Shown here: one piece after another, positions 19,924-32,659 of the stretch
Layout: each line of letters opens with the position of its first letter
Numbering within the stretch: the stretch's first letter is position 1
From: Congeria kusceri
Taxonomy: Eukaryota > Mollusca > Bivalvia > Myida > Dreissenidae
Direction of reading: 5' to 3'
Length of the DNA stretch: 64,000 bases
Assembly: GCA_027627225.1 (NCBI GenBank)
Contig: CM051029.1
Span: forward strand, 70,914,578 to 70,978,577
Notes under the pieces: model-generated
The model's database searches: none
What the model was told of the DNA's origin: nothing
The model's input: only the letters and a program-made list of their open reading frames with translations
Made by a program: the position numbers and the translations under genes

Positions 19924-22762
19924 CTTTTGACTGACAAAAAAATAAAAAATACACGAGATATACTGAAGCGTCACAAGTTTTGTGTATTATGACGTCATAC
20001 ATGTAACGTCATTATGATTCCAAAATAGTCGATCACTGTTGTGGTGGTAACATAGTGCCACTCTTACTGCGACATTGTCTACCGAAAGCCCCTAATGGGA
20101 CCTTTTTCAGACCTTGACTTTCTTATTATCTTTGATCATTAAATATATTATGAGACTTAACTGTGAAATATAAACAAAATCTAACCATACGATTTGACAA
20201 AGATGCGATTTTTGTTATAACCCCTCATTTTTCTACTTCAACCTACAATTTTGATCGGGTACACTTACAAAAATGACTGACATATTGACAAAATGTATTT
20301 TATTTATTCCTGAATAGCTTTAATTTATACATTAAAGATGTATCTTATGAAAAAGTTTAACAAAAATAAGTACTTAAGTTGACCAACAATACTTATGACA
20401 TTCAATTTGGCTAAGCATATCGTAAAAAGCAACAGATTTCATTACAGTAAAAAAACGCCGTACACCAATTTTTGTATTTTTTTAAAACTTCATTTCATAG
20501 TATGTCAAAATCAGTAATACCAAAATATAATATAACCTTATCTGAGAGGAAAAAGGTATAACTTGACATAGGTTCACCACAAAAATCATAAGGTATAACA
20601 TTTGGAGTGAAGCAACCATATGTTATTAAAACAAATGAAAAATGTCACTGCTTTTGGATAAAAAGGTGTCTCTTAGACCATTCTCATCCTTTCGCTGATA
20701 CATAATTTTCATATGTTTTTTCCAGCGGTAGATCTCGCCAAAATTTCTCAGTGGAACAAGTTCAAGTTTACACAATGAACATTATTTTAAATTATCGAAC
20801 AGAACGACAAACTCTATCACCCGACGTCCCGCTCTCCACCCATCTCGACTGACTATTTTTCCAAGTTTTTGGTGTAAATGAATGTTATTTCAATGCAAGG
20901 AGCACGTATTTCCTTCACGCAGATATGTGTTTAAATACGAATAATTATGTTCAATAATACTAATACTCCTTGGACGTTTATTTATAACTCTTTTAACTTT
21001 AGTGTAATGAAATACACCAGGCACATCGCGAAAATGTCATGATTAAATGTAAACAGAAATTTCCAACGATGACGTCATTTGAAGGTATTTCCCATGCCAG
21101 AGTACCTTGTTTTTCTTAAAACTACATTTTTACTTTCATCTTTAAACACAAATAAGCATTTTTTTCACACATTTATTTGAAAATGACTCAACGTTCGAAA
21201 AGTAATGTTTATTTCGCGAAAATAATTTATATTTCGGATCAGATGGATTAGATTTACGGTTAGTTAACCGATATTTCGCGAGTATGTCCGAAGTCCTTTG
21301 GATCTTTCTACCTTAATTATATTTGTATTGATTTTCTTTATGTGTTTTCTGTTGTTAAAAAGGCCGATGTTTACACTGACGAGTAGGGTATTCACATACT
21401 TTCAAAAAGTAAACATAAAAGCACAGTTATAGGTAGTTCCATATAACCAAGAGTGAAATGATCAAACGTTGTTATTTCACTCGACCTACAGTGAAATGAT
21501 CGGGTTATCATTCACTGGCATTCTCCACTCATTCACCCCATAGTATGACATAAAAGTGTTACATCATTTACATAAAAACATCAACAATTATGTCATACCT
21601 GTCATTTACTCATTACAATATTTTCGTTTTAAGCACGGGATTGTGTCACATCTATTTATTGTAGCATGGCCAGACAATCGGATTTCAGAGTTGCTAAATA
21701 AAAGCATCATTGAGCAATTATTAAATGTGTCTGAAACACATTTGACAAGTATTACAGTTGTATTTATTAACTATTTGTCGACTTATGCCTTCAATGTGGA
21801 TCTACATGTTTGTCAGTAACTAAATGTCTCATTGCAAAATCGTCTTATATACATTTTTAAAAATATCAACAACAATTTTTTTTTTTTGCATTACTGCTCC
21901 AAAGTTAAAAAAAGGAATACAATGATTTCTTAGGAAACACTAGAAAATGCTAACAGCTTTTTACAAAATATTGTAAAAGGGAATAAACTTTGATAATATG
22001 ACAATTTTCAAGTTGTTTGACATGTATCTTAAATATTCAAACCATTTTAATAAAGATGTATTTTCCACACCATTTAACCATCTAGACTGTCCATTGTATA
22101 CCACAAGGGGAGTTTATATATGGTACATTTGCTTTTTTTGTTTCCTATACGTTTAGTGTTTATATAATGTACAATGTCCACATTAATAATACATGTGCTA
22201 TGTTTTATCAAACATTTAATAGTACTTAATAGAAGTGCGACACAGTTCGATAAATAGGTGAAATCTAAATATGAAGCTGAAACATTCGTAATAGTAAATA
22301 CAAATGTTGTTTACCTGTATTACTGACAATTTGAAACAAGAAATGTTTTTAAAATAGAAAATCGGCGTTCAAATTAATGTTGAGACGTCATTGTTGCCCT
22401 AAATATAATACAATAGGACCAAGTTTATCGGTTACGTGACTTCTCGGACACTTGATTTTTCGGACACCGTTAAGAGAACGTATTGGCCCCAAAGTGTATT
22501 TCAGATACACTCAATAATTATAAATATCTGTACCGTGAATAAACCGATCATATAACGCCCCATGTTTTTACCAGTGATATATGAATAACATAAATACTAG
22601 TAATTTACGTAAACCTAATTGATACATAACTTTGATACAAATTGACACATAACTTTGACAGGCAATTTTAACAAATTAACATGGTCAGACGATAATAGAG
22701 AGAATTAATAAAAATTATTATATATCAGACAAGTAGACATAGTTATGTTAAATAACATTAGG
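19924..22762. other. Noncoding; small hairpin near 21445-21530
   Basis: AT-rich. Around 21440-21530 GAGTGAAATGATCA and ATTTCACTC form a short inverted motif typical of a small repeat. The 87-codon ORF at 21556 has no recognisable domain and I do not call it. Confidence 0.4.
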
Positions 22763-22919
22763 TTATTTAACAGCGCTCTGTACAATACGGTGATGTATTT
22801 GGACGAGTACACAGCTGACATACCATATTTGACAAGCCGATAGGCGAGTCCAGTGTGAATATGTCAGCTGTGTATGAGTCCAGATATATTACGGTAATGT
22901 ACAGAACGTTGTTAAATAA
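22763..22919. mobile_element. Fold-back MITE, about 157 bp
   Basis: TTATTTAACAGCGCTCTGTAC pairs with GTACAGAACGTTGTTAAATAA. Further inside, GTACACAGCTGACATA pairs with TATGTCAGCTGTGTAT. Noncoding. Confidence 0.8.
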
Positions 22920-25353
22920 TCGTTTTATTATATACCTATTTATATTTTGTAATTATATGCACAACAGTGCGCGTGCTAACAATAGTAATATATAACATCG
23001 CCGGATGCAAAAAATTATTTGGAAACGTACATGTTTGTCCTTTATCCTTTTTACTATTGAAACAGCCTTCCATACTTTAGAATATTTCGCAGAATGCGAT
23101 CTTTACCTTGTACTAAATGTAAACACATTGAGTGTGTAGATACTATATTTAGACGTGTCGTGTTTAAAAGTTGGCGTGATCAATAGGAAGTTTCAGCAGC
23201 GCCTTAGTTTAATTCAGTATTACACACTGATGCAAGTTGCGGAATATCATAAAGTTGATTGAAAGTGTTTCATCGATATTCAGGACTAGAATAAAGCAAT
23301 ACATGAGTTATGTAGTCTGTTAACAAAATCGATAGTGACAACAGAAACCAGTTTCTGCTGAACTCTAGTATTAACGTGTGTCATGTTGCAACATGCAGTT
23401 TTATTTATGTACGGGTAATGTTTTAAACTGTTAAATAAACCATGTTTCGTTGAATTATAACATTATTTGGGAAGGTGGTATTCATAATTGGATACAGGTT
23501 CCGAGACAAATTTACGTTTATACACAGCATACGTTCGGACCAGACAGGGAGATTTTGAAAACAAATCCCGATTCTGGTTAGTACGGTTTAATAGAAAGGT
23601 TTCTGGATTTAAAGACGTTTTCTTAGCAGTGGATCGGGGTCGGCATTGAGGTAGACCTAAAACTACAAGTTGCATTTTCGTCCACTTTTGGAGTACTATG
23701 ACGTTATCATATGTTGAACCTCAAACCGTCCTATACGGAAAATAGTGTACGTACGCGCGTCCAATATGGTAAAATATTGGACGGTCACGTGGCACGAATG
23801 ACGACAGCTGATTGGAGGATACAAATAGGTATATAATAATATACTATATGTATCATTAGTATTGCAATTAGTGTATTCATGCTACGCAAATCAAAGTTTA
23901 AGTTACATGAAAAACATTTCGACGTATAACGAGACTTCTTCAACAACATTTTACTTATGATGTTTAACATTTGTTATGGATTGAATAACACCTACTTGAG
24001 ATATTGATAGAAACTTGCAATTATAAATAATTCTTAATAAAACGCAACCACTATTACCACAATTCAAACATAAATTAACTTGTACAGTAAGTTTATAAAT
24101 ATACATTCCCAAATTATGGCAATTCGCTAGCTTTTGATTCTCCGGACGCTTATTGATGCGTGTGTATTAACACAGCTTTACCGCGCTCTATGTTTAAAGT
24201 GATTCATTCTCTTTCTTGAGTGTGTTATAATCGCTAAATTTAATTCACGCGGACCCAAGTCGGTTACAGCGTACAATATTATTGTTTCACAATGATAAAA
24301 TAATAGGAAGTAAAAGCTCCATCAAATTATTTATTTATATTTTTCTTATTTATCAGAAAAATACCAGAAATTTTATACTTTTAATTGTTGTGCTTGTCAC
24401 AAGACACCTTAACACTATTGACAGACCGAGCTCAACAGACAACCTTGTACATTGTGGCCGACTTAGCTACCCGTAAATTGGAGCATTGTAATTGCTTTTT
24501 ATAGAGCTTTTGTTTATGTAGGCTAAACAAAATAGTTATTTCATTAGTTATCATGACATTCAATGAGTAAAATTGTTCATAATTACGTTCATTTCTAGAG
24601 TGTATGTCGAAGATATGTTTATAACTTTATTTTAACCGCTTATGTAAACGATACGAACATTTTAATCCCCAAAAGTATGCAACAGTTATTGGTATACATT
24701 AAACCATTGTTGTAAGTTTTCATTCCCTAAAATTAGAAAATTTGCACAATTCTATTGACATTCAATTTCCCCGCTGCATAATTATCGCACGAAATCTAAG
24801 TCAAAAGTGATTTTAGACAGCTACGCCGAAAACAATTAGTATTGAGAGCAAGATATGAAATCAGTGTTTAATTAATGGCCGTGAATAAGTTTTTCGATTT
24901 AGCAATGTTTATATGCTGTATCAGGTTGCTTGCTGTTGTTTTTAAAACCTATTTCAACATGAGTTTTGAAATGAATTTACGTACAAATGATCTAAATACT
25001 GATTGCATTTTCGGAAACCTCTCATATTTGATCAACAAATTGAATACAACACTATGTCAATGAATGTGATTTGACGAGTACTAAGACACATTAAACACTC
25101 ACGTATGATTTCCGATGTAAAGAGACTTACTCTTTTGATTACGTACCACATTCTTAAAAGTCTAGAACGCATTTCCTGAGAAACAGAAAACAATGTGACG
25201 AAATGTAAGTATATTGTAAACATCTAAACTCATCGAAGCATTTCCGATCAGAAAGACATTCATACAGAACTGTCTGATTTAAGCTTTAATTGATTTTATT
25301 GATTTTAATTGTTATATTCGCTATATATTTATGTGCGTTTCAATCGACTAGTA
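22920..25353. other. Noncoding 5' flank of GPCR 1
   Basis: Contains a small hairpin (GTCCAATAT...ATATTGGAC, about 23759-23783). Short ORFs (61-70 codons) have no recognisable features. Confidence 0.45.
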
Positions 25354-26667
25354 ATGGACGAGACGCTCGAAGATCTTAACCGGCGATATGCGGACGCTCT
25401 AATCCCACTGACAGTTTTGTTCGGATTGTTTACCGTGTGCGGCGTAATTGGGAACATTATTGTTCTATTCGTGTTCTCCTTGGGTCGGGCATACCGCCGA
25501 AATAACTTTCGCGTTTTCGTGATATTCCTGGCCATTATTGACTTGGTGTGCTGTGTGTTGATATTGCCGTCTGAAATGGCTAAGCACCGTAACTATTTTA
25601 ACTTTACAAGTGTCGAACTTTGCAAGGCCAAAGTTTTTATTAACATGTGGGGTGCCGTTTCGTGTGCTTTGGCGCTCCTGGTCATCTCTGTTGACCGGTA
25701 CCGGAAGGTCTGTTGTCCTCTTAAGCGGCAGATATCTCAGCGACTTGCACTACAGCTGTGTGCCGCAGTCACCTTTGGAATCTCGCTGATATGTGCTGCT
25801 CCTGCAACAGTGACTTTTGGAATAGTGTCAGAAAACAAAACAAACATTTTCAATTCTCAAACAGAAGTGTTTGTTTGCACCATCAAACCAGCGTTCAAGA
25901 ATCATCCACTTACAATGATCTTTCAACTGACTTCAATGGCAGTACTCGGTGGCGTGTCAGTATCAGCTGTGGTAATGTATATTTTAATTGGTAGACAAAT
26001 CTACCTGCACTTGGGAGCATTTCCTGGTAGTATCAGGTCTGATTCTGGAAAAGAGAGTCATTCTGACTTTACCTCTGATCAGTTCCACACGCAACCAACC
26101 CCACAAAGCTCGAGCGAAAACGGTCGCCCAACAGAAACCAGGACAGAAACCAGGAGTACGAACAATACTGGTAACACAATAAGTGAAGATGAAGAGAAAA
26201 TAGAAATGCTTTGCGATCCAAAGAAAAAACAAGCGGTAGAAATGACTCACTCTGCCAGCATTGACCGCAGCCGTGCTGGCAGTTCGTCGTCAAAGAGCAC
26301 ATTAAGTAGATTACTAACCATGGCTTCGTTTTCATCGTCCATCCGACGTGAGGGTTCCCGACGTACGACATTTGGGCGACATAGTTCTCGACTTGCAGTT
26401 AGGAGATTCCCGTACAAAACACTGATCTGGTTTGTACTCACATTGGTCTTCATTGCCACAAATGCTCTATCGATAGTTTTAGCTTTTCTAAACCCAGACA
26501 GCATCAACAAAAACCCAAAAGATTATGTCGTGTTCTCTGTCTTCCATCGCCTCATGTACGTCAACAACTGCATTAACCCGATCATCTATGCCCTTTTGGA
26601 CAAACACTTTCGTAGTGTTTGCAAAAATATTGGACCCAGGCTTAAGGCGCGATTCAGAGGGACATAA
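25354..26667 (+). CDS. GPCR 1: class A (rhodopsin-like) receptor, intact and intronless
   Basis: 437 residues. I start at ATG 25354 because MDETLEDLNRRYADAL matches the METLE starts of its two paralogs; an in-frame ATG at 25309 would add 15 unconserved residues. TM1 is 16-44 (GVIGN, conserved Asn34). TM2 is 52-75 (FLAIIDLVC, Asp63). TM3 is 90-116, starting at disulfide Cys90 and ending DRY 114-116. An extracellular loop 2 Cys lies in VFVCTI. TM5 ends in MYILIGRQIYLHL, and a long Ser/Thr-rich loop 3 of about 120 residues follows. TM6 is TLIWFVLTLVFIATN. TM7 has NCINPIIYALL (NPxxY), then helix 8 with a possible palmitoyl Cys (HFRSVCKN). It should act at the plasma membrane through G proteins. 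TM6 lacks the usual CWxP. Ligand unknown; lophotrochozoan-specific peptide- or amine-like orphan is my best description. Confidence 0.92.
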   Translation: MDETLEDLNRRYADALIPLTVLFGLFTVCGVIGNIIVLFVFSLGRAYRRNNFRVFVIFLAIIDLVCCVLILPSEMAKHRNYFNFTSVELCKAKVFINMWGAVSCALALLVISVDRYRKVCCPLKRQISQRLALQLCAAVTFGISLICAAPATVTFGIVSENKTNIFNSQTEVFVCTIKPAFKNHPLTMIFQLTSMAVLGGVSVSAVVMYILIGRQIYLHLGAFPGSIRSDSGKESHSDFTSDQFHTQPTPQSSSENGRPTETRTETRSTNNTGNTISEDEEKIEMLCDPKKKQAVEMTHSASIDRSRAGSSSSKSTLSRLLTMASFSSSIRREGSRRTTFGRHSSRLAVRRFPYKTLIWFVLTLVFIATNALSIVLAFLNPDSINKNPKDYVVFSVFHRLMYVNNCINPIIYALLDKHFRSVCKNIGPRLKARFRGT

Positions 26668-29600
26668 AGCGCATCCGCATGGCGTCGCTAAGTACTGACT
26701 CTGGACTGTTACTCTGAATAGTTTCTTATTATAACATCTCCTGTGTCAGTGTTCAAATTAGCATGCCGAAAATTAAAAGCATGTGCAAAATGGTTACAGT
26801 ATACAATTCTGAAATATGTTATTTAACTATCACCAGACAGAAGTTTTAATATTTTAAAGCAAACAATTAATACTCGCTGGTAAAGGAAATCGTTAATATA
26901 TTAATCATGTTTTATTTGTTACCTAATCACGCATTAATACTTTTCGACTTCACGATAATACATTTACTATTTCGTGTGATACTGCCGATATTTTAGGTGT
27001 TATACGTTATTTAGATATTTGCAAACTGCACTGTACACGTTTTAATTTATAAGGCCATTGTCATAGCTACGACTGTAGGTACCTAATACGTACGGTATCT
27101 GTATCCAATGCTAAATTGAGAGTCAGATTCACCTGTGACGTACTTATGGAAAACTAGGAGGAGTAGATCTTCTTAAATAATAGCGAAACAACGAGACTCA
27201 TATTACGATTGATTTCAAGGTTCACTATTGAACAATATATAAACTTGTAGGTAATACGAAATGTTGTTTTATGAAGTAAAGTATTTACAATATCATGCAA
27301 TTTAAGATGTTTCTTAAAATCTAACATATATGTTGTACGATAGTTATTGTGAAATCTTAAACCATACAGCTAGAATGGTACTATAGCTATGTGTAATCAT
27401 ACATGTTTGAATTGCACTGAGCGAGCTGATCGCTGGAATACAATATAGTGATACCAATGATACCAATGCCATGCGTCAAGTCTAGAAGCCAATAGAAAAC
27501 ATTTAACAAACTGAAGGAATGAAACACGGAAATGGAAACTCAGCTACAGTCAACAACAAATGGCGACTAGAAATCAAATACACGTATCATGCATTGTCAG
27601 TAATAATATTATGTCATGCATGTGTAGACGTTTATGTAAGGTTTTCCTAATTGATAAACATAAAATTGCTGTGTTTTGTTGCCATGGCATAGTTTTTGCG
27701 TCATGTATGTGTGTATGCCATGAACATGTATATAAAGTTAGTTGACAATTATCTAAAGTTTGCGTCTTGCAAACATGTATATACAGACATGGTGTTACGT
27801 TTGAATGGTAAAAGTTTTGTTGAATGTGTATAGAATTGCATTGTATAATGCTGTAGTTTTAAACCATATTTCAGAGAGTTTTCATTGTTTTGCTGTATTA
27901 AATATTAAATGTGATATTAGATCGGTAAATAGTGGTCGGAGCCTTATATGCAAACTTACCGTGCAAAAAGTTGCGTGCAGTATATAAAAATTTAGTTGTA
28001 ATTTATACGCACGCTACTTATTGCACTGAACGATTGCACTGAATGGACACATTGCGATAGCGCTAAATTTGGAAACGACACAGATGTCAAGCATGTCAGA
28101 CATCACATGACGTCTAGCAACTGCCCATTGGGATCGTCATTGTAGAAAAATATGTTAATTATTTAATCTCACCCTGCGGGCTTGTTAAATAACTAACATA
28201 TTTCGGTCAAAGTATGCTACAACTATTACATATAAATTACTGCATGCAATAACTTACATTCATTTACCATTATATACCAGTTATTATATAACAAATTTGC
28301 ATGCACTAACTTACATTCATTTACCATTATATACGAGTTATTATATAACAAATCTGCCACTGTGTACACTGTTTATGTGTAGACCACATTGTTATTAAGA
28401 TAATATCGTGAATAAATACTGATATCATTGTAACGTGTTTGTGTTAGTTTGTTTACAATAATTCAGAAACACAGTGAAAAGAGCGTAAAATTACTCATTT
28501 AACTTCAGAATGGTTTACCATTCTACCTATTATTATTGGCAATATATAATGGTCTCTTATTTCGGCCATGCCGATCTTGCTTGTTTCAGCTTTCGACAAA
28601 CAGAAAGACTGGTATCGTATAGATTCCGTTGAGATTTGTTTCGTCTTGGTGTGTCATCACGTTTCAAACACTTTCAAACAACGAAATAAGACCGATGTGT
28701 ACGCGCCAGAATACCAGCAGGACACTTACAGTTCGTGTTATGTTGCCCATTATTTGCGTATTGGCATTTCATTTTATTATCGATTGTTAATTTACTTGCT
28801 CATTAAAATGAACTCTTTCAAAACAATGATAGGTGTTGTTAAAAAATGATGACCTTGTATTATAATTGATGTAATTGTTGAATAACATTATGTGTATCTT
28901 TCTCTTGTTGTTCAAAATCATGACATAAATACACATTAGGAGAAAAAATCACTATAGTTTCAAAAATACCATATGCAACTAAATAGGTTGCAAAAATATA
29001 GTTGCTTGGGTCTCGGACACAATCTGTCTGGGTCTGGGCCCAGAATCCGACAATCTCAACATGCAATTAATTCAAACATGTTTTCGAAATCACTTTGTTA
29101 GTTAATTATAAAATGCCTTCAAAACAGCTATATTAAGACATTCAGAATGTTTTCTTTATTAGTCACTGTCCATTTTTCACCACGAAATCGCGGGCTTTTT
29201 GAGTCCATTTTGCTAAATGTCCATACGCAAATGCAACATTCCTGCAAATACAATGACTTCTAGTTCTATCTGCTCAGACTTACAATTTCTAAAATTAACA
29301 GTATTCAGTAGTGTAAGAAATTAAGTGCTGTGCCACCATTTTATGTTATCTGATGCTAAGAGTTCCTCAAAATGCCTGCCATTTCGTATGTCAGCCCAAA
29401 CACAGCATATATAGTTTACTTAAATAACCGTATACTTGGTTAGGGCCCTTAACCGTCGAAACATTGACTGTTTACATTGTATACAGACGATGCATTACAT
29501 CGACATATCTCTCCACTTGATGATCTCCAGACGTAAATAGTCATGCCTCTAGCACGCTCCACCATCTGGCCAAATAGTTTGTCAAAGCTTCCTGTCGACT

Positions 29601-30219
29601 CGGATATCAATAGTTCAGCCTTCCGGATATTTAAATGCATTTGCTTATATTACATTCCATCGACGTATATGATCAACTCGAGAAAGTACGGATGTTTATA
29701 GTTAAACATTTTGTCGCATCGCTATGGCAAATCGAGCATGCACTAAGCAAATGATTTAAAACACCATACAGTATGATATTCAGAGTTAAGCAAGTGACGT
29801 CCGCGTATATCCGGGAAATGTTTTACGACTGTTTTTGTTAATATTTTCATGGTAATTATATACGATAGACAATCCGCCAAAAACGAAAATACAAAAAGTA
29901 TGAGCAAAAGCAAAATACAACTTGGAAACAGTAGTAAAGACGCATTCTTATCGTTGATATTTTAAGCATTCCATTTTTCATTTGTTTATGCTACTATACT
30001 ATTATCTTTGAACATCCTGAACTACTTAAGTAAATCGTACAGAAAGACAATTAACTTGCGAATACTATGTAGATACTGTCCCTCATCCGTCTATCGATCG
30101 TAATCAACACATTTAAAAACACATGAATTAACACTTGTGAGATTCAATTTATTGAAATTAAACAATATATAATACATTAGTTGCAAATTGAATATATTAT
30201 ATTTTATCGATATAATATC
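26668..30219. other. Noncoding between GPCR 1 and GPCR 2
   Basis: AT-rich. It includes a hairpin at 28148-28206 (AATATGTTA.TTATTTAA pairs with TTAAATAACTAACATATT). The 93-codon ORF at 28568 has no recognisable domain. Confidence 0.45.
28241..28354. repeat. Direct tandem repeat, 57-bp unit x 2
   Basis: TGCATGCAATAACTTACATT begins at 28241 and TGCATGCACTAACTTACATT at 28298. The rest of each unit is nearly identical. Confidence 0.9.
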
Positions 30220-31494
30220 ATGGAGACGCTGGAGCAACTAAACAGGCGATATGCGGACGCTCTTGTACCTTTAACGATTGTGTTTGGGGTCTTCACTGTG
30301 TGCGGCGTGGTTGGAAATGTACTCGTGTTGATAGTTTTCTCATTGGGTCGGGCATATCGTCGAAACAACTTCCGTGTTATTGTGATTTTTCTTGCAGTAA
30401 TAGACTTGATATGCTGTGTGCTCATTCTGCCGACTGAAATTGCGAAACATCGGAATTACTTCAACTTCACTAATGCCAGTCTTTGCAAGGTGAAGGTGTT
30501 TATAAACATGTGGGGTGCCGTCGCGTGTGCTTTAGCGCTCTTGGTTATCTCTGTTGATCGGTACCGGAAGGTCTGTTGTCCTCTTAAGCGGCAGATATCT
30601 CAGCGACTTGCACTACAGCTGTGTGCCGCAGTCACCTTCGGGATTTCAGTAATAGTGGCAGTTCCTGGTATTGTTATACACGACATAGTGACAATAAACA
30701 AGACAAACATTTACAAAACTGAAACAGTTGTCTACGTTTGCAGTATTGCCTTACGATTTAGAGGACATCCTTTGGAGATGATATTTCAGGTCATGGCCGG
30801 AATAGTGTTAGCAGTTGTTTCCGTATCGACCATTGCAATGTATATTCCTATTTGTAGACAGATCTATCTGCACTTGTATGCTAGTCCGGCGTTTATGGCA
30901 AGGGCTTCATGGCAAGAAACTGAGGCCGACTCGAAATTACCAAATAAATATGTGACTCCACAAAATGAACAACCAAAATCTTCGGAAACAGCTGTACATG
31001 AAACGGAACGTTTCCGCCAGAACCATTACAAAGAATCACATCCTGAGAAAATAACAATGCCACAACAGCAACCGATTTATTCAATTGTCGAAGAAGCTCA
31101 AACTACCAGCAGGGGCCGCAGTCTTCCCGAACGTTCGCCGACATTCAGAACATTTGACAGATTCATGACTATGATGTCATTTTATACCAGGCGAAGGGCG
31201 CGCAATCGATGTCGTTCACAATATGCCGTTAGGAAATTTCCGTACAAAACTCTGATCTGGTTAATTCTTACGCTGGTGTTCATTATTACAAACATACTAT
31301 CTATGATTATGTCGATACTAAACCCTGACAACATTCACAAAGAACCAAACGAATATGTTATATTTTCAGTTTTCAATCGTCTGCTTTACATTAACAATTG
31401 TGTTAATCCCTTTGTGTATGCTCTTCTTAGCAGACATTTTCGACAAACATGTAAAAGTATAGGTCCTCGACTAAGGGCACATTTTTGTTTGTAG
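30220..31494 (+). CDS. GPCR 2: class A (rhodopsin-like) receptor, intact and intronless
   Basis: 424 residues, starting METLEQLNRRYADAL. All seven helices are recognisable and co-linear with GPCR 1: TM1 GVVGNVLVLIVFSLG, TM2 FLAVIDLICC, TM3 from Cys89 to DRY 113-115, ECL2 Cys in VYVCSI, TM6 TLIWLILTLVFIITN, TM7 NNCVNPFVYALL, and helix 8 HFRQTCK. Loop 3 differs strongly from GPCR 1 in sequence, so G-protein coupling or regulation may differ. The ATG at 30181, in frame, would add 13 residues not shared with paralogs. Its middle segment is nucleotide-identical to GPCR 1 for 80 bp. The gene lies about 3.5 kb downstream of GPCR 1, same strand, consistent with tandem duplication. Ligand unknown. Confidence 0.92.
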   Translation: METLEQLNRRYADALVPLTIVFGVFTVCGVVGNVLVLIVFSLGRAYRRNNFRVIVIFLAVIDLICCVLILPTEIAKHRNYFNFTNASLCKVKVFINMWGAVACALALLVISVDRYRKVCCPLKRQISQRLALQLCAAVTFGISVIVAVPGIVIHDIVTINKTNIYKTETVVYVCSIALRFRGHPLEMIFQVMAGIVLAVVSVSTIAMYIPICRQIYLHLYASPAFMARASWQETEADSKLPNKYVTPQNEQPKSSETAVHETERFRQNHYKESHPEKITMPQQQPIYSIVEEAQTTSRGRSLPERSPTFRTFDRFMTMMSFYTRRRARNRCRSQYAVRKFPYKTLIWLILTLVFIITNILSMIMSILNPDNIHKEPNEYVIFSVFNRLLYINNCVNPFVYALLSRHFRQTCKSIGPRLRAHFCL

Positions 31495-31554
31495 GAAATT
31501 GTGTTCGCTTATCTAAATTATCATGGAATATAGTTTTATTGTAGCAGCATTAAA

Positions 31555-31560
31555 AATAAA
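31555..31560 (+). terminator. Polyadenylation signal of GPCR 2
   Basis: AATAAA 61 bp after the stop. Confidence 0.55.
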
Positions 31561-32640
31561 CTTTATTGTGTTTTGGTTATTATAATTTATCTTGAGGCTA
31601 TATTATATCATATTTTGAATGTTATTCAGACAAACGTTTCACATACATTATAAGTTATCTACACATATAAATAGTTTAATTGTTCGTGTTCATATTTATT
31701 TAACGTACATTAAGTATAAACGTAATTACCCTAAGTTTTGGGACACTTACAAATAATCTAAAACTGTATTGTCCCAATATATAGGGACATAGAAAAATAA
31801 TTATCGAAATAGTGAGAACATTCAGGGTAATATATGATACAATCCATTCTGCATATGTTAATGGCTTGAACCAATTAATTATTGTTATTTCTTTGGGAAA
31901 TTAATCGCTTACTAATACATATTAAATATTTATATTATAAATAATTTGAATGACTATTTTAAGGTGAGTGATGTTTTTACGATCAATTATTTATTGCTGA
32001 GAACTTAATGTTAATTAATTTAAAAACTTTATTGGGAAGACCATGCTCCAGTAGAGTACGCAGTTTGCACCACATGTCAACTACATGCAAACACATCTCT
32101 TATGGTGTACCTTAAGGTGCATAGATAATTTATTAGCATACAAGCATATAAACATTGTTGTTGTTTTTTTGCCAAATATATTTACGAAGTGTTACGCAAT
32201 ATGTAAAAAAGACACATGGAAACAATTAGACAATGTCAGGAGTTGAAAATAAATTATTATATAGCTGAAATTCAGAAAAAATTCTAATAATAATAAGCAT
32301 TTGTAAAATTAACAGATGTATACGTAGAGTATAAAATTAGGATATATGTTACTTGGTCTGTTAAATACATTGTGATATAGACAGGAGTTTTAAGTAAGTG
32401 TATATATATTTCCAAAATACGAAATACAAAAAAAACTGCTGTTATCTATAACACAGAAACTTGAATTAGGTTAACAAACAATATAAAGTAATGTTTATTG
32501 TGATTCTAATACCATTATTTACTGACAATTAATTCACTAAATTGTGTCATTCAAAATATAATCAGTGTCTAAAGTGTTTCGTTATTGATTTGCAGTAAAT
32601 ATATATTTAGAAAGATTTATAATTTCTTTTTTTGTTTTGA
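31561..32640. other. Noncoding, nothing recognised
   Basis: Very AT-rich; the part next to 32640 may be the 3' UTR of the adjacent LINE. Confidence 0.45.
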
Positions 32641-32659
32641 GTTCTCATTAAACTGACAA

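Noticed and set aside
25309..25353. Upstream in-frame start for GPCR 1
   Set aside because: The 15 extra residues are not shared with GPCR 2 or 3, whose conserved start is METLE.
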